A stretch of DNA of 64,000 bases from Streptomyces sp. JJ36 (GTDB lineage Bacteria > Actinomycetota > Actinomycetes > Streptomycetales > Streptomycetaceae). Below the pieces are notes generated by a model. It worked only from the letters and a program-made list of their open reading frames with translations. It did no database searches and was not told the DNA's origin. The stretch lies in the NCBI RefSeq assembly GCF_021696945.1, contig NZ_JACYHE010000004.1, positions 90,403 through 154,402 on the forward strand, in the 5' to 3' direction. Made by a program: the position numbers and the translations under genes. Shown here piece after piece: positions 42,172 to 50,582 of this stretch. Positions within the stretch are counted from its first letter, which is position 1. Each line of letters starts with the position of its first letter.

Positions 42172-43428
42172 TCAGACCGCCGAGCCGGCCTTCCAGTCGG
42201 CCCAGGACATGTTCCAGCCGTTGAGGCCGTTGTCCGGCTGGATCTCCTTGTCCGGGGAGCCCTTCACCACGACGACGTCGCCGATGAGGGAGTTCTTGTA
42301 GAACCAGGCGCCCTGCTGCTTCGGGTCGTCGGCGCCCTTCACGTCGTTCAGCCCGATGCAGCCGTGGCTGGTGTTGACGGAACCGAAGACGCTGTCGGCG
42401 CCCCAGTAGTTGCCGTGGATGAAGGTGCCCGAGGTGGACAGGCGCATGGCGTGCGGCACGTCCTTGATGTCGTACTCGCCCTCGCCGTCGTCGTCGGTGA
42501 AGCCGACCGTGGCGCCGTTCATCCGGGTCTCCTTGAACTTCTCGGAGATCACCATCTCCCCGTTGTAGGTCGGGGTCTCGGGAGCGCCGGCGGAGATCGG
42601 GATGGTCTTGATCGTCTTGCCGTCCCGCACCACGGTCATCTGCTTGGTCTTCACGTCCACGGTGCTCACCTGGGAGCGGCCGACGGTGAAGCTGACCGAC
42701 TTGTCCTGGACACCGGTGACGCCGTCGGAGGCCTCCACGCCGTCCAGGTCCAGGTCGAGGGTGACCTTGGAGCCGGCCTGCCAGTAGTCCTCGGGACGGA
42801 AGTCGAGCCGGGTGTCGCTGAACCAGTGGCCGACGACCTCCTGACCGCTGGTGCTGTCGACGTCGATGGCGGACTGCACGGCCTGCTTGTCCGACACCGG
42901 CTTGTCGAAGTTGATCGACACCGGCATGCCGACGCCCACGGTGGTGCCGTCATCGGGCTTGAAGTAGCCGATGAAGCTGTTCTCCGGGGAGACCGTGGTG
43001 AAGGTGGCGTCCTCGTGCGCCTCGCGCCCCTCGCTGTCCTCGGCCACGGCCTTGATCTCGTACTTGGTGGCCCGCTCGAGCTGGGCGTCCGGCTTCCAGG
43101 AGGTGCCGTCGCCGGCGAGGGTGCCCGGGACCTCGGCCCCGGTGGAGGCGGCGGTCATCGTCACCTCCACGAGCTTGCCCTCACGGACGGTGACCTTGCC
43201 GGCACTGTTGATGCTCGCGTTGTCCGTACCGTGCTTCGGCTTGATGGATATTCGCGCCGCGGAGGTGTCCTCGGCAGCCGCGCGGTCCACCTTCTCGCTC
43301 TGCGACTGCGCCTTCTTCTTCTCCGTGCCGTCGCCGTCCTCGTCACCGCCGCAAGCGGTCAGTGCCAGTACACCGCTCACCAGGACGGCGACGGCCGCCG
43401 TGCCCCTGCGGTGCTTCCCCACCGTCAT
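42172..43428 (-). CDS. Lipoprotein L,D-transpeptidase
   Basis: 418 residues. The lipobox is LALTACGG (lipid-modified Cys about 26). Two Ig-like domains of the Big_10/LDT type (about 55-150 and 155-270) precede the YkuD catalytic domain with HGNYW (about 355) and the nucleophile motif SHGCIGLND (about 372). It makes 3-3 cross-links in peptidoglycan on the outer face of the membrane and is resistant to most penicillins as a class. ATG 43428 has GGAGAAGG at about 5 nt; a GTG one codon earlier is possible. It is monocistronic with a terminator at 42073. Confidence 0.96.
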   Translation of the reverse strand: MTVGKHRRGTAAVAVLVSGVLALTACGGDEDGDGTEKKKAQSQSEKVDRAAAEDTSAARISIKPKHGTDNASINSAGKVTVREGKLVEVTMTAASTGAEVPGTLAGDGTSWKPDAQLERATKYEIKAVAEDSEGREAHEDATFTTVSPENSFIGYFKPDDGTTVGVGMPVSINFDKPVSDKQAVQSAIDVDSTSGQEVVGHWFSDTRLDFRPEDYWQAGSKVTLDLDLDGVEASDGVTGVQDKSVSFTVGRSQVSTVDVKTKQMTVVRDGKTIKTIPISAGAPETPTYNGEMVISEKFKETRMNGATVGFTDDDGEGEYDIKDVPHAMRLSTSGTFIHGNYWGADSVFGSVNTSHGCIGLNDVKGADDPKQQGAWFYKNSLIGDVVVVKGSPDKEIQPDNGLNGWNMSWADWKAGSAV

Positions 43429-43828
43429 CACACCTTCTCCATCTGCTTGCTTCAGACCCGGAGTCCCCGGTTGCGAACTGCTGTATGGCCCCCCGTACCC
43501 GCGGAAACCGGGACAAGCGCATTCCAGCTCTACGTACCAGAACGCGATTTCGCTGTGAGCCGTTCCACTCGGACGGGAAACTGTGGGCCACGACACCTGA
43601 TCGTGATCGGGACGATTCGCACGGACCCTGAGGTGCATGCCCAGAGCTCCGCACGCTACACCTCGGGACGGGCGCATGGGGACCTTGCGGACGCGCGGGC
43701 GGATCCCGGGCACCTCCGGGACGCTCCCCGGGCGCCTCCGGAGCGGACGGCCGGAACCTTTCCCCGGCGCACCCACGGTCAGTAACATCGGCCGCTGCAC
43801 TGCCGGTTCGCCGCTCCAAGGGGGCACT
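43429..43828. other. 400-bp divergent intergenic region
   Basis: It must hold the promoters of the L,D-transpeptidase gene and the small exported-protein gene. I see GTCAGTAACAT near 43781, possibly a -10 for the rightward gene, but no confident pair. No gene is supported; open frames are chance. Confidence 0.45.
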
Positions 43829-44143
43829 ATGCCCGTTATGTCCAATGTGTCCGCACATCGTCGGCCCTTGGCGACAGCAGGAGCGGCGGCAGGCGTCCTC
43901 TTCGCGCTCTGGTTCGTCCCGTCCGCGAACGCCTCCCCGGACACCGCACCCGCGGCGGCCACCGCCCCGGCGCAGCACGCCGCGGACCACGCGGACGCCG
44001 GGCGGCCGGCGGAGCGGCAGGCCCTCCCGGAGCTGCGGGGGGCACGGGACACGGACGGCACCGTCTATGTCATCGGCGGCCTCGGGGCAGCGGGTGTCGG
44101 CGCCCTGCTGGCCGCCCGCGCCGCCCGCCGGCGCGGCGCCTGA
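43829..44143 (+). CDS. Small exported membrane protein
   Basis: 104 residues. A signal-like N-terminus (HRRPLATAGAAAGVLFALWF, then VPSANA-SPD) is followed by an Ala/Asp/His-rich middle and a C-terminal membrane helix (YVIGGLGAAGVGALLAARAA) ending in RRRGA. The layout resembles a sortase substrate without an LPXTG motif, or simply a two-ended membrane protein. ATG 43829 follows AAGGGGG. Function unknown. Confidence 0.7.
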   Translation: MPVMSNVSAHRRPLATAGAAAGVLFALWFVPSANASPDTAPAAATAPAQHAADHADAGRPAERQALPELRGARDTDGTVYVIGGLGAAGVGALLAARAARRRGA

Positions 44144-44282
44144 GTCACCCCGGCCGGCGCGGACGCCGGAGCCCCGGGAGCCGCCGGAACGCCACGGGCG
44201 GACGGCACGGGATGAGCACACCGGAACGGCCGGGAACTCCGGAACCCACGGGGACGGCCGGGATCACCGGGACCGCCGCGGT

Positions 44283-45833
44283 TCAGGCCAGCGGCCCGGT
44301 GACCGACTCCGCGGCCGCGACCAGCGCGCCGGAGCGTACGAACGCCTCGGCCGCCGCCATGTCCGGCGCGAGGAAACGGTCCTCCCCGGCGCCGCCCACC
44401 CCCGCGGCGCGCGCGGCGTCCAGCACCGCGCGGCTCGCGGGAGCCGCCGCGACGCCCTCGGCCTGGCGGAGCTCGACCCCGCGGGCGGCGGCGTAGAGCT
44501 CGACGGCCAGCACCCGGGTCAGGTTGTCCACCGCGGTCCGCAGCTTGCGCGCGGCCGACCAGCCCAGGGAGACGTGGTCCTCCTGCATCGCCGAGGACGG
44601 GATCGAGTCGGCGGAGGCGGGCACCGCCAGCCGCTTCAGCTCGGCGACCAGGGCGGCCTGGGTGTACTGGGCGATCATCAGCCCGGAGTCCACCCCCGCG
44701 TCGTGCGCCAGGAAGGGCGGCAGCCCGTGCGAGCGGTTCTTGTCCAGGAGGCGGTCGGTCCGGCGTTCGGCGATGGAGCCGAGGTCGGCGGCGGCGACCG
44801 CGAGGAAGTCCAGCACGTACGCCACGGGGGCGCCGTGGAAGTTGCCGTTGGACTCCACCCGGCCGTCCGGAAGCACCACCGGGTTGTCGACCGCGGCGGC
44901 CAGCTCCCGTTCGGCCACGGTACGGGCGTGGGCCAGGGTGTCCCGGCCGGCGCCGGCCACCTGCGGGGCGCAGCGCACGGAGTAGGCGTCCTGGACGCGG
45001 GGGGCGTCGTCCTGGTGGTGGCCGGTGAGCCCCGAGCCGTGCAGGACCTTGAGCATGTTGGCGGCCGCGGCGGCCTGCCCGGGGTGGGGCCGGATGGCGT
45101 GCAGCTCGGGCGCGAGCACCCGGTCGGTGCCGAGCAGTGCCTCCAGGGAGAGCGCGGCGGTGATGTCGGCGGAGGTGAGCAGGCGGGCGAGGTCGGCACA
45201 GGCCATGACCAGCATGCCGAGCATGCCGTCGGTGCCGTTGAGCAGCGCCAGGCCCTCCTTCTCGCGCAGCTCGACGGGGGCGATGCCGTGGGCGGCCAGC
45301 AGCTCGCCCGCGGGCCGCACGGTGCCGTCCGGGCCCTCGGCGTCGCCCTCGCCCATGAGGGTCAGGGCGCAGTGCGAGAGCGGGGCGAGGTCTCCGGAGC
45401 AGCCGAGCGAGCCGTACTCGTGCACCACCGGGGTGATGCCGGCGTTCAGCACCTCGGCCATGGTCCGCACCACCTCGGGGCGTACGCCGGTGTGCCCGGA
45501 GGCGACGGTCTTGAGCCGGAGGAACATCAGCGCGCGCACCACCTCGCGTTCGACGCGCGGGCCAAGCCCGGCGGCGTGCGAGCGGACGATGTTGCGCTGG
45601 AGCTGGGCCCGCAGCTCGGGGCTGATGTGCCGGACGGCGAGCGCGCCGAAGCCGGTGGAGACGCCGTAGACCGGGTCCGGCTTGGCGGCCAGGTCGTCCA
45701 CGAAGCGGCGGGCGGCGGCGACGGCGTCGAGGGCGTCCGGCGAGAGCTCGACGCGGGCGGCGTCCCGGGCGACGGCGACGACGTCCTCGGCGGTGACCCC
45801 GGACTTCTCGACCACCACGGTGTGCATACTCAT
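44283..45833 (-). CDS. hutH: Histidine ammonia-lyase
   Basis: 516 residues, normal for HAL. The MIO cofactor forms from the tripeptide in EYGSLGCSGDLAPLSH (about 145-160); here it reads Cys-Ser-Gly rather than the common Ala-Ser-Gly. Active-site Tyr in VYGVSTGFG (about 55), and the QEDHVSLGWSAARKL segment (about 415) are present. It converts histidine to urocanate plus ammonia, the first step of histidine use; no other hut gene is in the window. The start is ATG 45833 or the ATG two codons later; TAGGGT lies 8 nt before the first, so translation may begin nearly at the mRNA 5' end. Confidence 0.95.
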   Translation of the reverse strand: MSMHTVVVEKSGVTAEDVVAVARDAARVELSPDALDAVAAARRFVDDLAAKPDPVYGVSTGFGALAVRHISPELRAQLQRNIVRSHAAGLGPRVEREVVRALMFLRLKTVASGHTGVRPEVVRTMAEVLNAGITPVVHEYGSLGCSGDLAPLSHCALTLMGEGDAEGPDGTVRPAGELLAAHGIAPVELREKEGLALLNGTDGMLGMLVMACADLARLLTSADITAALSLEALLGTDRVLAPELHAIRPHPGQAAAAANMLKVLHGSGLTGHHQDDAPRVQDAYSVRCAPQVAGAGRDTLAHARTVAERELAAAVDNPVVLPDGRVESNGNFHGAPVAYVLDFLAVAAADLGSIAERRTDRLLDKNRSHGLPPFLAHDAGVDSGLMIAQYTQAALVAELKRLAVPASADSIPSSAMQEDHVSLGWSAARKLRTAVDNLTRVLAVELYAAARGVELRQAEGVAAAPASRAVLDAARAAGVGGAGEDRFLAPDMAAAEAFVRSGALVAAAESVTGPLA

Positions 45834-45841
45834 ATTCAGTC

Positions 45842-45847
45842 ACCCTA
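45842..45847 (-). promoter_or_regulatory. -10 box close to the hutH start
   Basis: TAGGGT on the minus strand ends 8 nt before ATG 45833. The leader would be 0-2 nt long. Confidence 0.4.
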
Positions 45848-45940
45848 GAGAGTGAATCGAGTTCTGTCACGGCGCGGGTGCGGAGCCACGCCCGGGTGCC
45901 GGGCGGGCCGTCCCGCGGGGGGGCGCCGGCCGCCCGCTTC

Positions 45941-47113
45941 TCACCGGGTCCCGCGGAACTTCCTGCGCTCGCGCCCCGGGCGGGCGGGGGCGTCGGCCAG
46001 CCGCACCACCGGGTCCTCCGTGCCGCCGTCCCGGCCGGCGACGACGGGCTTCTCCGAGCGCGCCGCCTTGGCCCGGTACTGCGCGGCGTCCGCCAGCCGG
46101 AAGAGCCGCCGGGCGGACCGCACCGGGCCGATCGGGTCGCCGGTCGAGGCGACGCCGCAGGCCACTCCGTCGCCCATGTCCAGCCCGGCCGCCCGGCGGC
46201 AGATCTCATCCGCCGTCCGCACCACCTGGTCGGCCGGCGGGCCGACCGCCAGCAGACAGAACTCGTCACCCCCGAGCCGGGCCACCAGGGCGTCCGGCAG
46301 CATCGCCCCGCACAGGGAGAGCAGCGAGCCGAAACGTTCCAGCAGACGGTCGCCCGCCTCGTGCCCGTGCCGGTCGTTGACCCGCTTGAGGCCGTTGATG
46401 TCGCACACCGCCAGGCTCACCACCGTCCCCGCGGCCCGGTGGCGCTCCAGCGCCTCGTCCAGCCGCGCGTCCACCGCACGGCGGTTGGCGAGTCCGGTGA
46501 GCGGGTCGGTGAAGGCCAGCCGGCGCACCTCCTCCAGCCGCTCGTTCTGCGCCACGCCCGCCGCGATGATCGCCGCGAGCACGGTCGCGAACGCGGCGTC
46601 GGCGGACCCGAAGACGGGCTCGCCGGGCCCGCGGGCGACGTACAACTCCCCCCACGCCCGGCCGTGGAGCACGATCGGCGCCACCACGCAGCAGCCCCGC
46701 CCGCGGCGGCGCAGCGCGGCCGCCCGTCCGCGGTCGGCGGCGGGCAGGCCCCAGCGGCGGCCGCCGTACGGGCCGCCGGGGCCCGCCCCCTCGGCCGTCT
46801 CCACCCAGGCCTGCGGCTCCCCGGCGCCGCTGGCCCAGCGCTCGTGCAGGAACTCGGTGATCTCCGGGAAGTCGTGGACCGGGTAGGACTCGTCCTCGGG
46901 GTACTCCTCCTCCCCCTCGGCCAGCGCCCCCACGTTCACCAGGACGCGCAGGCTGCCGCGCTCCCGCTCCCAGACGGACACCGCGGCGAACGAGCCGCCC
47001 ATCGCGTCCTGCGCCCCGGCGGCCGCCACCCGGGCCATCTCCAGCGTGGTGTGGGCCGCCGCCATGGCCTGCGCCAGTTCGACAACCGCCCGCAGCCGCG
47101 CATTTTCGCCCAT
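45941..47113 (-). CDS. GAF-GGDEF diguanylate cyclase
   Basis: 390 residues. An N-terminal GAF-like sensory domain (about 1-185) leads through AAGVAQNERLEEVRRLAFTD to a GGDEF domain (about 205-355) with DPLTGLANRRAVD, ICDIN-type CDINGLKRVNDRHGHEAGD and the active site ARLGGDEF. The signature is intact, so it should make c-di-GMP, the brake on Streptomyces sporulation. The RxxD inhibitory site five residues upstream is absent (LPDA), so product inhibition may be lacking. I recall a GAF-GGDEF protein called CdgE in this neighbourhood in S. coelicolor. ATG 47113 is 6 nt after TAACCT: leaderless. Confidence 0.93.
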   Translation of the reverse strand: MGENARLRAVVELAQAMAAAHTTLEMARVAAAGAQDAMGGSFAAVSVWERERGSLRVLVNVGALAEGEEEYPEDESYPVHDFPEITEFLHERWASGAGEPQAWVETAEGAGPGGPYGGRRWGLPAADRGRAAALRRRGRGCCVVAPIVLHGRAWGELYVARGPGEPVFGSADAAFATVLAAIIAAGVAQNERLEEVRRLAFTDPLTGLANRRAVDARLDEALERHRAAGTVVSLAVCDINGLKRVNDRHGHEAGDRLLERFGSLLSLCGAMLPDALVARLGGDEFCLLAVGPPADQVVRTADEICRRAAGLDMGDGVACGVASTGDPIGPVRSARRLFRLADAAQYRAKAARSEKPVVAGRDGGTEDPVVRLADAPARPGRERRKFRGTR

Positions 47114-47119
47114 ACGGCA

Positions 47120-47125
47120 AGGTTA
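47120..47125 (-). promoter_or_regulatory. -10 box for leaderless GGDEF transcript
   Basis: TAACCT on the minus strand, then TGCCGT, then ATG 47113. Confidence 0.5.
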
Positions 47126-47198
47126 GGAGTGTTCGGTGAGAAATGCCGCGTAGCTGACGGTAGGGTCGAACAGATTGCCCCGTCCGCCGCCGGGCGGC

Positions 47199-48002
47199 TC
47201 ACTCCCCGGGCCAGTCCGGCTTCCGCTTCTCGTTGAAGGCCGCGACGCCCTCGGCGCGGTCCCCGGAGAAGGCCACCGAGCGCCAGGCGGCGTCCTCCAC
47301 CTCCAGCCCGGCCCGCAGGTCCATCCCCCAGCCGGTGCGCAGCGCCCGCTTGGCCGCCCGGAGTCCCACCGGCGAGTGCGCGGCGATGCGCCCGGCCAGC
47401 TCCAGCGCCTCCGTACGGTCGGCGCCCTCCGCCGCCGGCAGGTCCACCAGGCCGAGTTCACGGGCCTCGGCCGCCTCCACCCGGCGTGCCGAGAAGATGA
47501 GTTCGGCGGCGCGCGCCGCCCCCACCCGGCGCGGCAGCAACTGGGTGCCGCCACCCCCCGGGATCACCCCGACGGACACCTCCGGAAGCCCCACCACGGC
47601 GGTGGGGTCGGCCACGATCAGATCGCAGGCGAGCGCCAGCTCGAACCCGCCGCCGAGCGCGAACCCGTGCACCGCGGCCACCGTCGGCTGGGGCAGCTCC
47701 AGCACGCCGGTGTAGGCGGCGCGCGCCAGCGGCCGCTGCCGGGCCAGCTCGGCGTCGGTCAGCGCGTTCCGCTCCTTCAGGTCCGCACCGACGCAGAACG
47801 CCCGCTCGTGGCTGGAGCTGAGCACCACCACGCGGACGTCCCGGTCGGCCGCCAGTGCGGCGCAGGCCTCGGCAAGGCTCCGGGCCAGCTCGGTGGAGAC
47901 CGCGTTCATCGCCTTCGGCCGGTCCAGGACGAGCTCCGCCACGTGCGCCGGCTCGCCGGTCCGGACCGCCACCCACTCGCCGTACCGCGTCTCTGCGGTC
48001 AT
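47199..48002 (-). CDS. Enoyl-CoA hydratase/isomerase family protein
   Basis: 267 residues of the crotonase fold. The CoA/oxyanion segments are AFCVGADLKERN (about 68-79) and VHGFALGGGFELALACDLIV (about 103-122); the catalytic Glu positions fit LPEVSVGVIPGGGGTQLLPR (Glu about 132, Gly in place of the second Glu is possible). It probably hydrates an enoyl-CoA such as methylglutaconyl-CoA in branched-chain or fatty-acid breakdown. ATG 48002 has a strong AGGAGG site, and an operator-like repeat lies just upstream at 48013. The nearby propionyl-CoA carboxylase genes fit a catabolic role. Confidence 0.9.
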   Translation of the reverse strand: MTAETRYGEWVAVRTGEPAHVAELVLDRPKAMNAVSTELARSLAEACAALAADRDVRVVVLSSSHERAFCVGADLKERNALTDAELARQRPLARAAYTGVLELPQPTVAAVHGFALGGGFELALACDLIVADPTAVVGLPEVSVGVIPGGGGTQLLPRRVGAARAAELIFSARRVEAAEARELGLVDLPAAEGADRTEALELAGRIAAHSPVGLRAAKRALRTGWGMDLRAGLEVEDAAWRSVAFSGDRAEGVAAFNEKRKPDWPGE

Positions 48003-48012
48003 CGCGCCTCCT

Positions 48013-48028
48013 GTTAACGCTCGCTCAC
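48013..48028. promoter_or_regulatory. Operator-like repeat before the enoyl-CoA hydratase gene
   Basis: GTTAACGCTCGCTCAC is an imperfect palindrome of the form GTnAnCGnnCGnTnAC located 11 nt before the gene, overlapping its ribosome-site leader. TetR-type regulators of acyl-CoA genes use sites of this general form. No regulator gene is adjacent. Confidence 0.4.
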
Positions 48029-48177
48029 CTGACTGCGCGAGCATCGTACGGGGCGGCTCCGCCCGGCGGCAGCGGGTGGCCGCACCCGGCGCCGCTCTCG
48101 CCGCACCGGGCCCCGCCGTCCGCGGCCCCTGCCGTCGCTCCGGGCCAGCCGTCCCCGGCCCCGCACCGCCGGGCGGG

Positions 48178-49344
48178 TCAGCCGCGGCGGGAGAGCAGCC
48201 AGGGCTCCACCACGCCGAGCCCACGCACCGGCCGCTGGTAGAGCGGCTGGAGGGCGAAACGGAAGCCGCTGAGGTCCTCGGTGCCCTTCTCCGCCTCCGG
48301 CGCGTCCCCGGACTCCACCAGCTCGGCACGGAGGGCGCCGTCGACCAGCACGGTGTCCTTGGGCGCTATCGAGGTGAGCCGGCTGGCGAGGTTCACCGTG
48401 TTGCCGAAGACGTCACCCATCCGCGTGGTCATGGTGCCGAAGGCGATGCCGACCCGCAGCTCGGGCATGGTCGCGTCGTTGCCGAGCGTCTCGATCAGAC
48501 GGAGCCCGATCTCCGCGGCGGTGCCGGCCTCGTCGGCGACGTACAGCACCTCGTCGCCCAGCGCCTTGATCAGCCGCCCGCCGTGCGCGGCGACCAGGTC
48601 GGCGGCGGTGGTCTCGAAGGCCTCCACCAGCTCGCCCAGCTCCTCGTCCTCCAGGCGGCGGGTCAGCCGGGTGAAGCCCACCAGGTCCGCGAAGCCGATC
48701 GCCTGCCGCCGGTCGACCGTCTCGTCGTCGTCCTGCCCCTGCACCACGCGGCCGGTCGCGGCGGCGAGCTGCCGCCGCCAGACGTAGACCAGGAACTCCT
48801 CGAGCTCCGGCAGCAGCAACTGGACCAGCGGGTAGGTGACCTCGTTCCGGCTCATGCCGGGCTCCGGCGGGTCGGTCAGCCCCTCCAGGAAGGAGTCGAT
48901 CTGCCAGTCCGCCAGCCGGGCCGTGGTCTGGCCCGTCGAGCGGGCCACCTGGATGGCCATCGGCTCGCTGAGCAGCCCGGCCTCGACCAGACCGGCCAGC
49001 CGCCGCAGCGCCAGCACGTCGGCCTCGGTGAGCGCCCGCGCCTGCCCGACGTCGGCGAAGCCCATCGCCCGCCAGAAGCGGGAGGCCAGCTCCATCGGCA
49101 CCCCGGCGGCGCGCGCGGCCTGGAAGGGCGTGTACTGCCGGGACGCGCCGAGGATCAGCTCCTCGATCCGCAGGGCGCTGGGGTCCTCCTCGGAGCCGCG
49201 CTCGGCGGACGCGGGCGGCTCCGGACGCGCGGAGCGCTCCGGTTCATCCACGGCCACTGCCCGCCCCTCGCCGGCCCTTCGCGGTCCCGTCGCCCCTGCG
49301 CACTGCCCTTCCCGTTCTCTGTCGTCCCGCCGGATGCCCACCAT
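48178..49344 (-). CDS. cya: Class III adenylate cyclase
   Basis: 388 residues. After a variable 55-residue start, a helical N-terminal domain includes an HTH-like IEELILGASRQYTPFQAARA region and MGFADVGQARALTEADVLAL. The class III catalytic domain (about 210-345) has both metal Asp residues (GFADLVGFTRLTRRLED and LGDEVLYVADE) and the transition-state Asn/Arg in GNTVNLASRLTS. It makes cAMP from ATP, needed for germination and development in Streptomyces. The start ATG 49344 is the outermost; the N-terminal tail is poorly conserved and a later GTG (before DEPERSARPE) is possible. It lies 1 kb from a diguanylate cyclase gene. Confidence 0.94.
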   Translation of the reverse strand: MVGIRRDDREREGQCAGATGPRRAGEGRAVAVDEPERSARPEPPASAERGSEEDPSALRIEELILGASRQYTPFQAARAAGVPMELASRFWRAMGFADVGQARALTEADVLALRRLAGLVEAGLLSEPMAIQVARSTGQTTARLADWQIDSFLEGLTDPPEPGMSRNEVTYPLVQLLLPELEEFLVYVWRRQLAAATGRVVQGQDDDETVDRRQAIGFADLVGFTRLTRRLEDEELGELVEAFETTAADLVAAHGGRLIKALGDEVLYVADEAGTAAEIGLRLIETLGNDATMPELRVGIAFGTMTTRMGDVFGNTVNLASRLTSIAPKDTVLVDGALRAELVESGDAPEAEKGTEDLSGFRFALQPLYQRPVRGLGVVEPWLLSRRG

Positions 49345-49386
49345 ACGGCAGGTGTGTTCCAGCTCACTCCGCCGTGCGCGCGCAGC

Positions 49387-50250
49387 TCACGCCGCGCCGC
49401 GCAGATGCACCACGTCCGCGGCGGCCACCGGCCGCTGCACACCCGCCTCGGTGGCGAGCACCAGCCGTCCGTCGCCGTCGACGGCGACCGCCTCGCCCGT
49501 CAGCTCCTCGCCGCCGGGCAGCTCCGCCCGTACGGTACGGCCCAGGGTGGCGCAGCCGGCGGCGTACGCCTCCAGCAGGCCGCTCGCCGTGTGGTCGCCG
49601 GCCGCGGCGTCCCAGCGGCCGTACCAGTCCGCGATGCTCCGCAGCACCGCCCGCAGCAGCGGGTCGCGGTCGGTGGTGTGCGCACCGGCCAGGGCGAGCG
49701 AGCCCGCCTCCGGCACCGGCAGCTCCGCGGCGCGCAGCGAGACGTTCAGGCCGACCCCGACGACGACCGTCTCCTCGGTGACCCGTTCGGCGAGGATGCC
49801 GCCGGCCTTGCGCTCCTCGCCCGCGACCTCGACCAGCAGGTCGTTCGGCCACTTCAGGGCGGTGTCGACGCCGGCCGTGCGGGCCAGCGCACTCGCCGTC
49901 GCCACGCCCGTGAGCAGCGCCAGCCAGCCCCAGCGGACGGCGGGTGCCTGCGGGGCCAGCAGCACGGAGAGGAACAGCCCGGAGCGCGGGGGCGCCGTCC
50001 AGGTGCGGTCCAGCCGGCCGCGTCCGGCGGTCTGCTCCTCGGCCACCAGCACGGCCCCGGGGCGGGCGGTGCCGACCCGGGCACGGTCGGCGAGCTCGGT
50101 GTTGGTGGACCCGACGGACTCCAGCACGTCCAGCGAGGTCCACAGGGTCTCGTCGCGCACCAGCGCCCGGCGCAGCGAGGCGGCGTTCAGCGGCGGCCGC
50201 TCCAGGTCGGACCAGCGGCTTTCCGGGCCCTCGGGCGGATTCGGGGTCAT
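49387..50250 (-). CDS. birA: Biotin-[acetyl-CoA-carboxylase] ligase
   Basis: 287 residues, monofunctional: it lacks the N-terminal HTH of E. coli BirA. The biotinyl-AMP loop is GRGRLDRTW (about 75-83), the Lys-Trp-Pro-Asn motif is KWPNDLLVE (about 134-142), and the C-terminal cap domain follows. It activates biotin and attaches it to the EAMKM lysine of biotin carriers such as AccA2 coded at 55807. It is divergent from pccB. ATG 50250 is 6 nt after TAGGGT, so the mRNA is probably leaderless. Confidence 0.95.
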   Translation of the reverse strand: MTPNPPEGPESRWSDLERPPLNAASLRRALVRDETLWTSLDVLESVGSTNTELADRARVGTARPGAVLVAEEQTAGRGRLDRTWTAPPRSGLFLSVLLAPQAPAVRWGWLALLTGVATASALARTAGVDTALKWPNDLLVEVAGEERKAGGILAERVTEETVVVGVGLNVSLRAAELPVPEAGSLALAGAHTTDRDPLLRAVLRSIADWYGRWDAAAGDHTASGLLEAYAAGCATLGRTVRAELPGGEELTGEAVAVDGDGRLVLATEAGVQRPVAAADVVHLRGAA

Positions 50251-50256
50251 GGGGCC

Positions 50257-50262
50257 ACCCTA
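50257..50262 (-). promoter_or_regulatory. -10 box for leaderless birA transcript
   Basis: TAGGGT on the minus strand, then GGCCCC, then ATG 50250. Confidence 0.5.
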
Positions 50263-50582
50263 GGCGTCCGGCGGCCGGGTCCGCGCGCCACCGGGGCGCG
50301 TTGGCCGGTTCCGCCGGGCGGGCGCCCGCCCGGCGGGGCGGGCGGTCCCCCGGCGGGTCTCCCACACTGCGCACTCCCCCGGGCGGCCGAACGGCCGGGC
50401 CACCCCCGCCGCCGCGGCAGAGCCCGCCCGGGAAACTCCGTGTTCGGCGGGAAAGAGCGGAAACACCGGACCACGCGGGAGAGCGCAGTGTGGCCAACGC
50501 CGCAGCGTCGGATCGGCCGCACGCGGATAACCTACGAATCGGTAGCCCCGACCTCCCCGACGACGAGCAGGAGCCGCAGGCC

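Noticed and set aside
43637..43828. N-terminal extension of the small exported protein
   Set aside because: Residues before ATG 43829 are Arg/Pro/Gly noise and would bury the signal peptide; AAGGGGG before 43829 supports the short form.
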